From NCBI GenBank assembly GCA_963565915.1, contig OY751488.1:2666001-2730000 (forward strand): a stretch of DNA of 64,000 nt, in the 5' to 3' direction. The DNA is from Entoloma clypeatum. Taxonomy: Eukaryota; Basidiomycota; Agaricomycetes; Agaricales; Entolomataceae. Below are positions 11,506 to 22,815 of the stretch, one piece after another (position 1 is the stretch's first letter; each line of letters opens with the position of its first letter). The position numbers were made by a program, and so were the translations under genes. The notes under the pieces were generated by a model, which was given only the letters and a program-made list of their open reading frames with translations, was not told the DNA's origin and made no database searches.

Positions 11506-12469
11506 CTATGAGACGGTTGCAACTTGGACGAAGCTCCTCCAGCTCCACCTGGACATGTCATCTTCTGGGTGGAAGTCGATGAAGCTCTTGAGAGGAAACC
11601 AATCCTTGGAAGTGATCTGGGAGTTGTCGCGACGATGGGAAAAGACGGATGTGGGAAACTTGCCGTCTGGTGGGGCGGACTTGGGATGGTTTGTGACGGG
11701 GAAAACGACATCTTCTGGTTCCAAGATGGCGCTTAAAGTGACTGGTCCGTCATCATCCTCATCATCGGTCAAGGACATGAAGTTGGTTAAGCGGGGCTTG
11801 GTGAGGGGACGACGAGAGGCGGAATGTGAGCGACCCTCGAGACGGGCGAGAGCATGAGAGCGATTTGTCCTGCGTGCACGGGTAGATACGGTGGAGGTTG
11901 AGAGGCGATTGAGGAGAGGAGGTGGAGGGTTGGGGGCGGAGGAAGCACGGGGGTCCAAAGAAAAGTGGAGGGTAGGGTTGATGAGAATGGAGGGTAAACG
12001 GGGAGGGAGGGGAGAGATTGATGATTTGGGGACATCAGGGAGGGTGGCAGAGGGGGCTGGTTTGGCAGAAGGGAGGGTGCGGATGGAGTCACGGGACCCG
12101 CGGAGACGGAGAGAGGGGGTGAACTCTGGAACGCTGCTAAAGAAGAGGGAGATGAGCGGGGTAAAAGAAATGGAAAAAAAAAAAAAAAAGAACGAACGGG
12201 AGGATGCGGGCGGGAAAGAACTCTGATTTGCGGTTTAAGCTGGCGGAGCGAAGAGAGCTGGATTCGGCGAGATCCAAGGAGAGAAAGGAGCGGTACTCGG
12301 AGGGATCGCGCTTGGGCTGGAGAGTAAAGTAAAAGGCAGGGGCTTGGCGGAGAGGGGAGTCGGTGGGGAGACTGCCTCTGCGGGGCGAGGGGAATGGCAC
12401 GGACGGGGGGGAGGCAGAGAGGAAGCCAGAAGTGAAGAAGGGGGAGTAGGGGGAGCCAGAACGAAACAT
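11506..12469 (-). CDS. Unrecognised low-complexity protein
   Basis: Two exons are supported. The first (ATG at 12469) reads MFRSGSPYSPFFTSGFLSAS with Ser/Pro-rich sequence and a segment PAFYFTLQPKRDPSEYRSFL. An intron with a long T-run (about 12160-12235 region) follows. The second exon reads EFTPSLRLRGSRDSIRTL, then Pro-rich sequence, an Arg-rich block (STRARRTNRSHALARLEG), and a more ordered C-terminus with DDEDDDGPVTLSAILEPEDV and DWFPLKSFIDFHPEDDMSRW before the stop at 11506. Total is about 290 residues. The donor position is uncertain by up to about 20 nt. No family is recognised. The composition suggests a mostly disordered, possibly nuclear or phosphorylated protein. It is likely real because both exons keep one frame with coding-like codon use. 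Confidence 0.55.
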
Positions 12470-12669
12470 GACTGGGCCAGCTACACTACATCCTCCTCGC
12501 TTTAAATAATTATGGCTAGATTCAAATCGGGTGACTGATGAAACAGCCGCTCACAATGGCAACCGTCCCCGAGCAAACTAACTCTAGGCTAGGCACCGCG
12601 ACGCCATCGGCCTTTGACTCGGCGCCGACAGCTTTTGTCGTGAATATCCTGTCAACTCGGCGTCTAAAA

Positions 12670-13724
12670 TCATCCATCCCCTCTCCATCCAAGTCGTCGC
12701 AAGTCTCGTTTACATTCCTCCTTCTCCATCTGCACCCTCGTCCAGTCTTCCACTACTTGTCCAAATCCACCTCCAATCCTCAACATCCTTTCGTACTCTC
12801 TCAACTCCCGCTCAAGCGCCAACCCTTCCTCCTCAATCGTCCGCTCATCCCCTTTCAATTTCCCATAAGCCCTCGAAACCGCTTGAGCCATCTTGGCTTG
12901 GCGGTCCGTCGTTGCCCTGCGGTCGTACAGCGCCTGATGAGCGCGGGCACGTATCAGAGATAGTCTGATCAGTGACGTTTCTATCGTGCTGGCCACAACA
13001 TCATTCGCGGCCCACCGTCTATGGCCCATTTCTGGCGGATATTTGGAGATCACCTCGGTTAGATCAGCTTGCAATTGCGAGTGAACCTGCCCGTAAGTCT
13101 GCTTCAGATTTGTGAATTTCGAGGAAAAGCCCTGACTTTGTTAATTTGTGAAGCTAATTTCTCCACTCGTGTATGGACTGCATCCAACTCAGTTCGTGTC
13201 GCCGTGATATTTTCTTCAAGTGATTGCATGTCTTCGGGCAATGATCTTGTCTTCTCCCTCCTCTCTTCAGCAGTAAAGCAATCCCAATCTCATATCCGCG
13301 TGGTAAGCAGTCTGTTCCGAGATGAATATATATATATATATATACCATCCGCGTGAAAATATTCCGCAATCGAGCCTAGTCTCTGCTCCAACTTTCCTTC
13401 CAGTCGTCTTTGTGCCCCCGCCGCGACCTAGTCACAGTTAGTGTCCTGTGGGTACATTTGGAGTAGTAGAATACACATACTCGCCTCGGATCTTGGTCCC
13501 AATCAAGATCCGTCGGGACACCATTCCTTGTATCGCGCAGGAGATGGAGTTCGCGGACAGCAGTATCCTGCGGTGATTAGGAAAGGCACAGATCGTTTTC
13601 AATTGTTTTCGAGTACCTGATTGATAGCATTTGGTTCTTGGCATGCGATGTCCAAGAACAAGTCCATCTGAATTTGAGACAGAAGAGGGCGACGCAGCGG
13701 CGAATGGGCGCCGTGTTCTGCCAT
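12670..13724 (-). CDS. Coiled-coil protein, possibly HAUS4-like
   Basis: Six exons join in frame from the ATG at 13724 (MAEHGAHSPLRRPLLSQIQM). Segments are DLFLDIACQEPNAINQ, then DTAVRELHLLRDTRNGVPT, then AAGAQRRLEGKLEQRLGSIA, then the coiled coil SLEENITATRTELDAVHTRV, then QTYGQVHSQLQADLTEVISK. The last exon has PEMGHRRWAAND and a long helical part with ALERELREYERML, ending at 12670. Introns are 40-100 nt. One contains an (AT)n run at about 13327-13345. Total is about 265 residues. The arrangement of an N-terminal helical region and two C-terminal coiled coils, with a closing segment on a Tyr/Leu heptad pattern, recalls HAUS augmin subunit 4, but no diagnostic motif is visible and that is only a guess. 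It is divergent from the F-box gene, with 161 bp between start codons. Confidence 0.6.
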
Positions 13725-13885
13725 GCAGGCTGGTGCAGACAAGTTGCGCCACGATGGGTCACACCATGTGCCCGTGACTGGCACCAACGTCCGATGCTTC
13801 ACGATGTAATAGGGTCGACCGGCCCCTTGCCACGCTGGCACCCGTGTATATCACCGACCACTTACACTCCCATATCCCCTCAAGC

Positions 13886-14809
13886 ATGTTTGCCTTTCCA
13901 ACAGAGATCCTTCTCCACATCTTCACCACAGCCTGCACTGACGACGGTAACACAGGCCGTTCCCTCTCCCGTGTCTCGCGCCGCTTCCATGCTGCTTCCA
14001 AAGAAGTCAAGTTACAGTCTGTAGCAGTCAGAGGAGCGCCCCAGCTTCGCGCTTTTGCAAAAGTCTTGCTCGGTACTCCCGAGAGGTTCCGCCGGGTTCG
14101 ACATCTATTCGTGGTCAACATCCAAGACAGCTCTTGCAACACCGTAAACGTCTCGACTTTTCACGAAATAAGCCGCCATTTCTGGGACCACGAGGTATGC
14201 CATCAGCTCCATGTAGCAGTCTCATTCATATAAACCCTCTACTAGCACGACGCCTCCTACGCATTTTTGCAAATTCTGGTGTTGGTCGCTCCTACCCTCT
14301 GGACACTCTCTTTCGTGTCCAATGTACCCCGAACCCACCTTTTGATCCCCGTATCCCTCCCTCAAGTCACCAGCATCACATTGTATGGCCGCATTCGTGT
14401 CTCTGAGAGACCTACCGAAGACCTCCCCTCTTTCCCGTCTCTTCAGCATCTTTCCTTGCTCTCCTTCACAGAGACACCCCCTGCCATGCTGGAGGATATC
14501 TCCCGACACGCTCCTTTCCTCACCCACCTGACTCTAGTTCCCGAAAATCCATCACGCCACCTTCCTTCCACTCTCTCTCTCCTGGCCCCGCCAAGATCAC
14601 CTACTACCCTCCTTCCGTCCCTTGAAAAAATATCCGTACTACTCAGCAAGACCTGGGAAAACAACATGTGGACCAACCTCACCCGGAATGTCATGCTGAG
14701 GGACCTGAACACGGTGGTCGCAGCGGATAGTAGAATCACGGTCATAGAAGGTGTGGACGTTCAACCTTACCGTAACGCCGAGTATCTGTGGCTGCAAGAC
14801 AGCTCTTAG
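13886..14809 (+). CDS. F-box-like domain protein
   Basis: The ATG at 13886 starts MFAFPTEILLHIFTTAC, the typical short agaricomycete F-box-like start (P-x-E-I-L-x-x-I-F), followed by SLSRVSRRFHAASKEV. F-box proteins link substrates to SCF ubiquitin ligases through Skp1. An intron of about 55 nt lies at about 14193-14247. After it the frame continues HDASYAFLQILVLVAPTLWT with Leu-rich, LRR-like sequence (LPSFPSLQHLSLLSF, LTHLTLVPENP) to the stop at 14809. About 290 residues. Such genes are abundant in mushrooms and the target is unknown. It converges on COQ6 with 74 bp between stop codons. Confidence 0.75.
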
Positions 14810-14883
14810 GATGCTCACTGATATATCTTATTATATTGACTTCTCGGGTGGATGTAATTATTTACGACTATCATAGCACAATC

Positions 14884-16851
14884 TTAATTTCCCTTTAAAA
14901 GTTTATGAAGCTCAGAGTTAAGCATACCCGTGATTCCTCCCCCGATTGTCTTCACCGCGTTGGCGCTCGCAGCTAAAGTCTCCACACCTTTGGCTGCCAA
15001 GTTCCACCCAGAGACGCCTTTTCCCAGTTTTTCAGTCCGCGCACCAGCTGTCAGCATCAAGGCCCCTTTCACCGAATCAAGTTCATTCAAGACCTCCAAC
15101 CCCACTGTCCTCGCCCAGACAACTGGCCCTGACGTGGTCGTGTACAACTTATGCAACTTGTCTATCGTCGCCATCAGCGTGTGATTCTCAAAATACCGTT
15201 CCTGAGCATAAGGCAATAGAGCAGTATATGATCCTTGAGAAGCTATTACACGAGTTCCGGAAAGGCGATACCAGAAACTACTCACCAACGTCGCCCCCAT
15301 CCATCAATGTGTTTTGGATGCACCGCGAAAGGCACTCCACGTCAGCAATGCCCATGTTCAGCCCCTGTCCCGCCAGAGGATGAACCGTGTGCGCTGCATC
15401 TCCGACAAGAACGCTGCGTCCACCATGGCCTTCACCAAGATAGGATTCTGTATGGTTAAACCGAAGAGGGAAGGAGGCCATGGTCCCAGGCTGTATTGAA
15501 GTTACTAAGGGAGGCACAGACTCTGCATCGGCAGGGGGTATCACGTCCTCAGTGGCTCTCAAGACGGCAGACGCATATGCAGAATTCGAGTCGATCGCAT
15601 GGGATTGTTCTCGCCATGAAATTTCTTCTTGAATCTCAGAGTGTCTCAAAGGCGTTCCTTGTGAATGTGCTTCAAGAATGCGGTCAAACAGGTAACGGAG
15701 AGTGACTGCCGGAAGGCGGAACGCGGCATTGATCATGCTTGCGAGGACCGCTGGGTCGGAAGCAAGCAATGCAGAGGCGATATTCGGTCTTGTGGACCAA
15801 ACGAGGGAGGAAACTGTCGGCGAGAGGGGCAGAAATGCGATGGGCCCCGTAGCAAGGAATCTTTGGTATGCGGTCGTGTTCGGATTCTCAAAGGCACCAC
15901 GCGGCGCATGGTTCATAGTGGCGACAATCCCTTGGCTATCATACGACCAACCAAAGGAAGGGATCTGGGCGTACGAACGGACCGGAGAGTTGAGGCCATC
16001 AGCACCGACCTAGATGGAGTATCATAAACGGTTTGAACATGATCCAGTTTCGTGTCCTCACAAGCAACCGCGCTCTGAGTACCCGACCATTCTCGAGATG
16101 GACCATTGGCCATCCTCCCCGCTCCTCCGCATCACGAAAGATAGACTTGACCCTGGTTTTGTCTATCAGCTCAATTTGAGGAAACAGGTCCAGGCGCCGC
16201 AAGAGGCCCCGTTGAAGGTTCAGGTTTTCGGTCAGTCGAGACATGCCTTCCTCGGGCTTGGGCAAACCGATTTCTGACGACGAAAATGTAATCTGGGCAT
16301 CTGATATGCCGTCCCAAACCTAGAGGTAAATTGGTCAAAGGTGGCGGGCCCCTAGGACTGTGCAATTACCCGCATTTCTTCTATGGGAGCTGTGCGTCCT
16401 GTCTCCACATGATCCCAAACGCCGATATCTGTTTCCAACGTCAAGGTCCAGATATGTTTGTTTTTTTTCCAACGACGATGTACCTTTCAGAAATGATTGT
16501 GTTGTGTTTGTGAGGGAGCTGACGCGGTTGGAGTACATGCCCTGAGCAGGAGACCACTGTTTGACCCTGGATAGGTCTCCTCCTTCAACAAGAGTAATGC
16601 GTAGCTTCCTGCTGATGATTTGAGAGGAGCCTGGCTAACTTATGAACCGCCACGATCGATGTGATAAATGGGAGCTCACCTAGTGCACTGGCAAGGGTCA
16701 GGCCAGCTGGCCCACCGCCGACTATGACAACATCAGACTCTTCGTGTGTGGTCCCATGGCCGGTGGAGAGCTCCCTCGTCAGACAACTGGGCAATATTAT
16801 GTGAGGATGTCGGAGGATGTGGTGGCGACAAGATCGCGTTGAGAGTGACAT
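14884..16851 (-). CDS. COQ6: Ubiquinone biosynthesis flavin monooxygenase
   Basis: COQ6 is a mitochondrial FAD-dependent hydroxylase acting on the C5 position of the coenzyme Q ring. The ATG at 16851 gives MSLSTRSCRHHILRHPH, an Arg/His-rich, acid-poor presequence ahead of the dinucleotide motif DVVIVGGGPAGLTLASALG. Later exons carry QGMYSNRVSSLTNTTQSFL, the conserved GADGLNSPVRSYAQIPSFGW and the third FAD motif VGDAAHTVHPLAGQGLNMG. The last exon has SYTALLPYAQERYFENHTLM and ends at 14884. About seven exons are needed. Predicted length is about 490 residues, normal for the family. An upstream in-frame non-ATG extension exists and was not used. It is head-to-head with SEC6, with 44 bp between the two ATGs. 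Confidence 0.88.
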
Positions 16852-16895
16852 TGCCTTGACACGTGACACTGCAGCTCCCTCATGGTGACTCGCAG
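16852..16895. promoter_or_regulatory. COQ6/SEC6 bidirectional intergenic spacer
   Basis: The COQ6 start codon (16851, minus) and the SEC6 start codon (16896, plus) are separated by 44 bp. Both 5' UTRs must therefore overlap or begin inside the opposite gene. A shared promoter is an inference. Confidence 0.6.
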
Positions 16896-19300
16896 ATGAC
16901 CGCCGTCCCCGTATCAGCCGCGCAAGCAATAGGCGAATATCTTCAGTCTCCAGATGACCTTGTCAAGATAGTTGCCTTTCGTAAGAAACTCGAAAAGGAG
17001 AAGGCCTCGATTGATGCCAGACTCAACAATGGTGTCAAAGAACAGCTGCAGGCGACCCGCGAAGGCCTACGGAAGCTGTTGAACACCCGCGACAATGTTC
17101 AAGTTATCAAGGACGAGATGGTGACGTTGGAAAGGCAGTGTCTCGATCCAGAGAACGCTGTCGCGACCTTTGATCAAATCAGCCGAGTCAGCCCTTCACT
17201 CGTCTTTTGATCTCTCGATTGAAATTGGCTCTCAGGTCTCAATGGTTCATCGCAATTTCCAATCGACGGAGGAAATGGTTAATAACCTCCTCACAATGGC
17301 ATCCAAACTTGATACTTTGGAGAAGCTGCTCGCCGAAGACAGCGCAGACGTCCTCGGGCCAGCACCCAACCTGCTCGCCATCCACTTCCAGCTCAACCAA
17401 CTTGAGGCATTCAGGAATCAAACAATGCACGAAGCTAAGAGGGCATCCCCCAGCTCTCGAGCTACCTTGCAGCGCTGGTTTGAACGCTTGAACCACGTCA
17501 TCACAGCCTTCGACAATTACATCAGTGATCTCGCTCGCAATGTCTTGAACATCGTGCGGGCGGGTCAGCCTCATGTGGTTGTCCGGCTTATCAAAATTGC
17601 TGAAATGGAAGGGAAAGAAGATGAAAAGGTACGTGGGGTTCAGGAAGGAAGGCTGGTCGACTTGATTCTCACATTCACGTCTTCAAGGCTATTGTGATCC
17701 GTCTTGTGAAGAAAGCAGCCAAGATCAGCGCCGCGTCGAAATTCAAGTCGACGCAAGCCAACGCTCGTGTCATCAAACACTACCGGTCAAAAATCATCAA
17801 AGCAATCACAGACTCTATCAGAGAGAAATTCGAGGAGGCCTACAAGCGCGACGAGGACAACCCTTCTGCGTTTCTGGAAGGCCTTTCATGGATATATCAA
17901 GACATTATCCGAATTGAAGAAGACGTCGTACCCTGCTTCCCCCCTGAATACGAAATTTATTCCCTTTACATCCGCGAGTATCACAAGACCTTGAACAACA
18001 CAATAAAAAACTTGGCAGCATCCTCGCCAGAGGCTAACGTTCTCCTAACCCTTCTTGACTGGATCAAGGAATACAAACAAAACATGAAGGAACTCGACGT
18101 TCCGCCTGACCTTCTCGAACCCCCTCTTTTTGACGGCAAAGAACAGTCTCTAATGGAAGATTACCTGCAGCTCATCGTCAAGAAACTTGATGAATGGTCC
18201 ACCAACCTCATGAAAACCGAAGTTGCCGAGTTCACTAAACGCGCGGAGCCCCCAGAACTTGACGGTGATGGCCTATACGGCATGCAGGGTGCTGTAATAC
18301 TGTTCCAGATGGTCAATCAACAGGTCGACTTAGCCACAGAGAGCGGTCAGGGGGCCATATTGGCCCGTGTTGTCAGTGAAACGAATCGTGTCATGCGGAG
18401 CATTCAAGACCAGTGGGTTAAAGTTGTCGAAGCAGAGTTTAAAAAGCAGATCGAAAAGCCAGATGATGTAGAAGGCGGCTTGGTGGAATATTGCATCGCT
18501 CTGGCGAACGACCAAATCAAATCCGCTGATTACGCAGAGGCGCTGCTAGGACGCCTCGAACCACTCGTCTCAGAAAAATACCGGGTCACAATCAACGAGC
18601 GCTTGAATGATGCAATCGATGGATATCTGGACGTTGCGAAGAAATGCACTCAGACACTCATTGATATGATCTTGAATGATCTGAAACCAGCTACGAAAGC
18701 CCTTTTCCAGCAAGTCTGGTATGATGGGAACGTGGTCCAGATAGTGGAAACCATGAGAGATTATATGACAGACTATCAAAGCTACCTGAATTCGTCGCTA
18801 CTGGAACTCCTCATCGAGGATCTACTTGACGCCTTCCTGGTCTTCTATCTCAATTCTCTTGCCAACGCCCCAAAACTCAAAATGCCTGCTGCCTTAGAGA
18901 GGATACGGGAAGATATCAATGTCGCGCTCTCCTTCTTTACGACGCTGAAGTCCGCCAAGGAAGTTGAACAATCTTTGGAAATATTGGAGATGATATTGGG
19001 CCTTCTGGAAGCTTCCAAGGACATGGTTTTCTTGTCGTATTGGTCATTTGCAAGGGTCCATGGACCTAACATCAATTTCATCGAGTCTCTCATGAAGAGC
19101 AGAGGTGATCTTGATCGCTCAGCGGTGAACGACGTCATGGAGAGCGTTAGGCGAAAAGTGAAGGATGAAGGCTTATCGGATCGTAAGTAAAATGAGACTA
19201 CTCTCACCTACATTCCTCATTATTCCACGCAGCGCCAGAGCCCACGATAATGAAGAAGATCAACGTCCAAAGCTCATTCTCCAGGTTCCTTCGAACATAG
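16896..19300 (+). CDS. SEC6: Exocyst complex subunit Sec6
   Basis: The exocyst tethers secretory vesicles at the plasma membrane of growing hyphal tips. The ATG at 16896 starts MTAVPVSAAQAIGEYLQSPD. Exons: 16896 to about 17188, about 17237-17628, about 17689-19186, and about 19235-19300. The first has the N-terminal helices (KIVAFRKKLEKEKASIDARL). The third, about 500 codons, covers the helical-rod CorEx repeats (YRSKIIKAITDSIREKFEEA, GLSWIYQDIIRIEEDVVPCF, IREYHKTLNNTIKNL, QGAILARVVSETNRVMRSIQ). The last exon ends NVQSSFSRFLRT. Total is about 750 residues, in line with EXOC3/Sec6. An all-helical fold without enzymatic motifs is expected. It converges on QNS1 with only 73 bp between stops. Confidence 0.92.
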
Positions 19301-19373
19301 TCTATCCGACCTACTTTTCCTATCGTGTATAGTAGGATATTGATACCCTTAAGTTGTAGCAATGTCATGAATT

Positions 19374-22300
19374 TCATTCCATTTTGGTCTTGTCGCCGGC
19401 AGACCCCTGAACGGACCTATCGGGAAGGGCCGCGGCTATCTCGTCAATCTTCCTGAACTGCCATGGAAAACGCGAAGGGTAGAGGAAAGGACGCAGATCA
19501 AATCCTATGAAACAATCAGTGAATGTGATCTATTGCCACATCATTTCTTACGGTTGTCGTCAGGACTATAGGACTCCTAATGTCAGAATAACATCAGCCA
19601 ACAGCTTGTCACTTCCACGCAGAGTCATACCGCATGATAAGCCGGAGTCAGTGTGGTCATCTTATGTCGATTTCTAGCATACTCAAAGAAAAAAAGTTTC
19701 ACTTTCTCCGCAATCTGATCCATCAGTTACGGCGAGGTACGGAGGTGCAGAAAGAGACATCACACCTGCACAGGGGATAGGAACGAGCCCCACTCGTGGA
19801 TGAGCTTGGTGAATGTGCTGTATGGCCCACACTTCTCGACCTTACGGAGTCTTCCAAAGACCGACAACTCGTCATATGTCATGCCCATGTCCGCCTAATT
19901 CCTGTGAGCCAACTCAGGTTTAGTTGAATGTATGGGATGAGTTACCTCATCGGATTGTGTGTATGTATCTGTAATCGGTTCAAGTTCTGCTGTGGGAACC
20001 GCACTCAGGAAACTAAAAGGCCGTGTTAGATATGGAGCTGCGGGGTCATAATCGATGTACCTTGCGAGAACCGGTATGTCAAATGCATGCTGAGCATACG
20101 CAATGAATTTTTTTAGATCCATTTTACTAATGCCGCCGATGGGGTTGATGTCCGCTGGATGAATAAATGCTGGATTCAGATGAACGATGACAATATTCAC
20201 CCGGAAGAGCATACCAGATGAACAGTCATATTTCGTTAAGTAGCCTCTCAAACTACCATCGAATGTTATCGAAAATCAATCAATATCACATAGCATACCT
20301 TTCGTCAACATTTGCACTTCCAAGGACTAATAAACCTCCTGATTTGCCGCGGACCCAAGGTAGGAGTTGCGCAAACATATACGCCAAGACCATGCGGAGT
20401 CGAGCCTGCATGAGAAACGTGTCAGTCAAAACGCGATCCATTAATTGTGCACCCCCACTTGGATATTTTGCAGAGCCAAATTTTCTGCATTGGAACCACC
20501 ATGACTGCGGAACTGAGGACGGATTCCTGTGACAAAGCCGAACAGGTTTCGAACTGCAGTGACTACTGTCTCCATGTTCAAATCGATGTGATAACTCATT
20601 GTTATTCTTAGTGCCCGGATTTGAGGGCCGTGAAAAAATGACACACCTTCCGATTGCCTCTGAAAGTTGCTTCGCTCGTCTGCGAGTTTCGACACTCGAG
20701 TTCTCCGTTCCCATGTAGCATGTGTGAAAGATTCTGTTTGAAAACTCGCGAGGATCAGAGGGTATATATAGGGAGTCTTCAGGTTCCCCGACGATTCGCC
20801 TGGCATCTGCGATGACTTGAACATCTGAGTATGAACCTCAACAAAAGCATTGTCAAGATTTGGGAGACAGATACACAGACCTCCAGTCCTGGCAGCCTGG
20901 GACACAAGTCTACACATTGAAAACACTATGACCGCTGTGGCACAGCTATCAATTCCACCACTCAATGGAATGAAATATCCTTGCGTGCGCGATCGTCGAA
21001 GATAGTCCCAGAGCCAACATGCAGGCCCCAAGCTGGTGGAAGATCAGCTTGATAGAATAGTTGATTCATGACGAACGTACGCGATCTCCTCCTCTGGAGT
21101 ATGATATTTGACGTTCAGTATCCGTGTCCCGATGAGGCCGGGCATGTCCTCCTCTCTGACCTGGTCGAACTTTCCCCCAGAGAGAGCAAAAGGAACTTCA
21201 ATGCGATGATATCTTTCCGCCCTAGTAGCCTGCATGCTTCGACTACTCTTTGTCCTATGAGCACGGACATCTTCGATATCGATAGTGGCGCTGACGACTT
21301 CGACGTCATTCAATGAGAACTGGGAACCCTGGGCAACTATGCGACCGTTGACGGCGATCATCGCGCATCCGTCGTAATACAAGCGATCGCCATCGCATCC
21401 TTGTTGGTTGGCGTATAAGTATACCCCTCCAAGCTGCATGCCCACTTTTTACATTAAGCGGTGATTGAGGTAGGAACTGCACCTGCCTTGAGCGTAGCTT
21501 CTTTGATCAGTTCCACTCGTGTATAAAGCTTGCGAAGCTCGTGATGACTTCCACTTGAATTTGTGAAGATCTCGACGCCATCGAGGCCCATTAGAATATG
21601 AGGGCTTTGAGGAGATGAGCTCATGCACAGCGCCAGGACGAAATAATTCAGACCTTGCGGGTGTAAAGAGTTCTTCGCACAATTCCACTCCAAAACATGT
21701 GTCCAATGTGCTTATCACGGCGTCACCAAAGGGCACTTTGGTCTTTTTCACTCAACACGGTCGGTCAAACGAAAAACAGATAAAAGATAACACATACCTG
21801 CTTGGTGACTGCCTGTATAATCCGGGGAAGAAAGTGTTCTTCCCATTGCTGATGCTTGGTCCAAGGGGTGAAATGTCGCAGTTCACGATAGTTTCCATCA
21901 TTTGCTAGCCACATCTTGGGTCTAATCAATAGTATTTTGCGATCATGGATGATAACTCGGCAATTATATATGATGTTCTTGTGAACAACAGGCCTGACGA
22001 GATGCTTGAGTTAGGTCCGACGGCAGAGGTTAATCAGATTGAACCTACATGCCGATGTCGCAAACAATGCCCATGGCTTCTTCCGAAGATAGAATCTTCG
22101 CCAAGACTTCCCAAGAATGAAGCACGGTATCCCCTATAGAAGAGTAAGGGACTTGTCTGAAATTCAACGACTTGGGCTGGCCTTCCAGGAAGTGATCGAG
22201 GCATCCATAACCTCTGTTAGGAAGGCAGGATCTCTGGTTAGCACTGTTCATGCTGAATATGACGGCAGCATACGGTATCTCCAGCTCTGGACCAACTCTC

Positions 22301-22573
22301 AGTCTTGCTCCTCTGTCTTTGGCGATTGCGATACTGGCCAAAATACGTTCGAGATTTCCCTACATTGAAAGTAATTGAGCAACAATCAGAGTACCCCAAC
22401 GGCTAGCCAACTTGGAAGTCCAAGGCCCATTGGTTTAAGGAGCTGATCAGGGGAATGAACGTAGGCTCCTAAGATGGTTCGATTACGGGCCATACCACCT
22501 GGAGCCTTGTTCAGTTACGGAGATACGGGATGACATGGTCTCCTCACGTTGCTAACGTTATTAAGTGACCCAT
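19374..22573 (-). CDS. QNS1: Glutamine-dependent NAD+ synthetase
   Basis: Converts nicotinic acid adenine dinucleotide to NAD+ using glutamine-derived ammonia and ATP. The first exon at 22573 is very short (MGHLITLAT), with the next at [10 protein letters not shown], a segment diagnostic for eukaryotic QNS1. The N-terminal glutaminase (nitrilase fold) shows [20 protein letters not shown] (catalytic Glu), [14 protein letters not shown] (nucleophile Cys) and [20 protein letters not shown]. The C-terminal synthetase has the P-loop [20 protein letters not shown], the ATP-pyrophosphatase motif, and ends [19 protein letters not shown] before the stop at 19374. About a dozen short introns are needed. 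Length is about 720 residues, as usual. Exon borders in the 19.4-20.3 kb part were not all fixed. Confidence 0.88.
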
Positions 22574-22815
22574 GGTACCCAAAAATGCAAGGAGTTGGGA
22601 AGTAATATAGAGTCAGATCGATTTGAATCGGAGTAGGATAAACGTATATTATCACTCAGTCACACGCATGAAAAACATCAATATCATGGACTGGATGTCA
22701 TAACAACACGTCGTTGGGAAGATCCCCAAGAACAGGAGAGTATTAATATCAAGGGAGACTCATTCCCTCCGTCATGGCCATGAGTCTCTGCTACTTATCA
22801 ACAATGCGAGATGAG

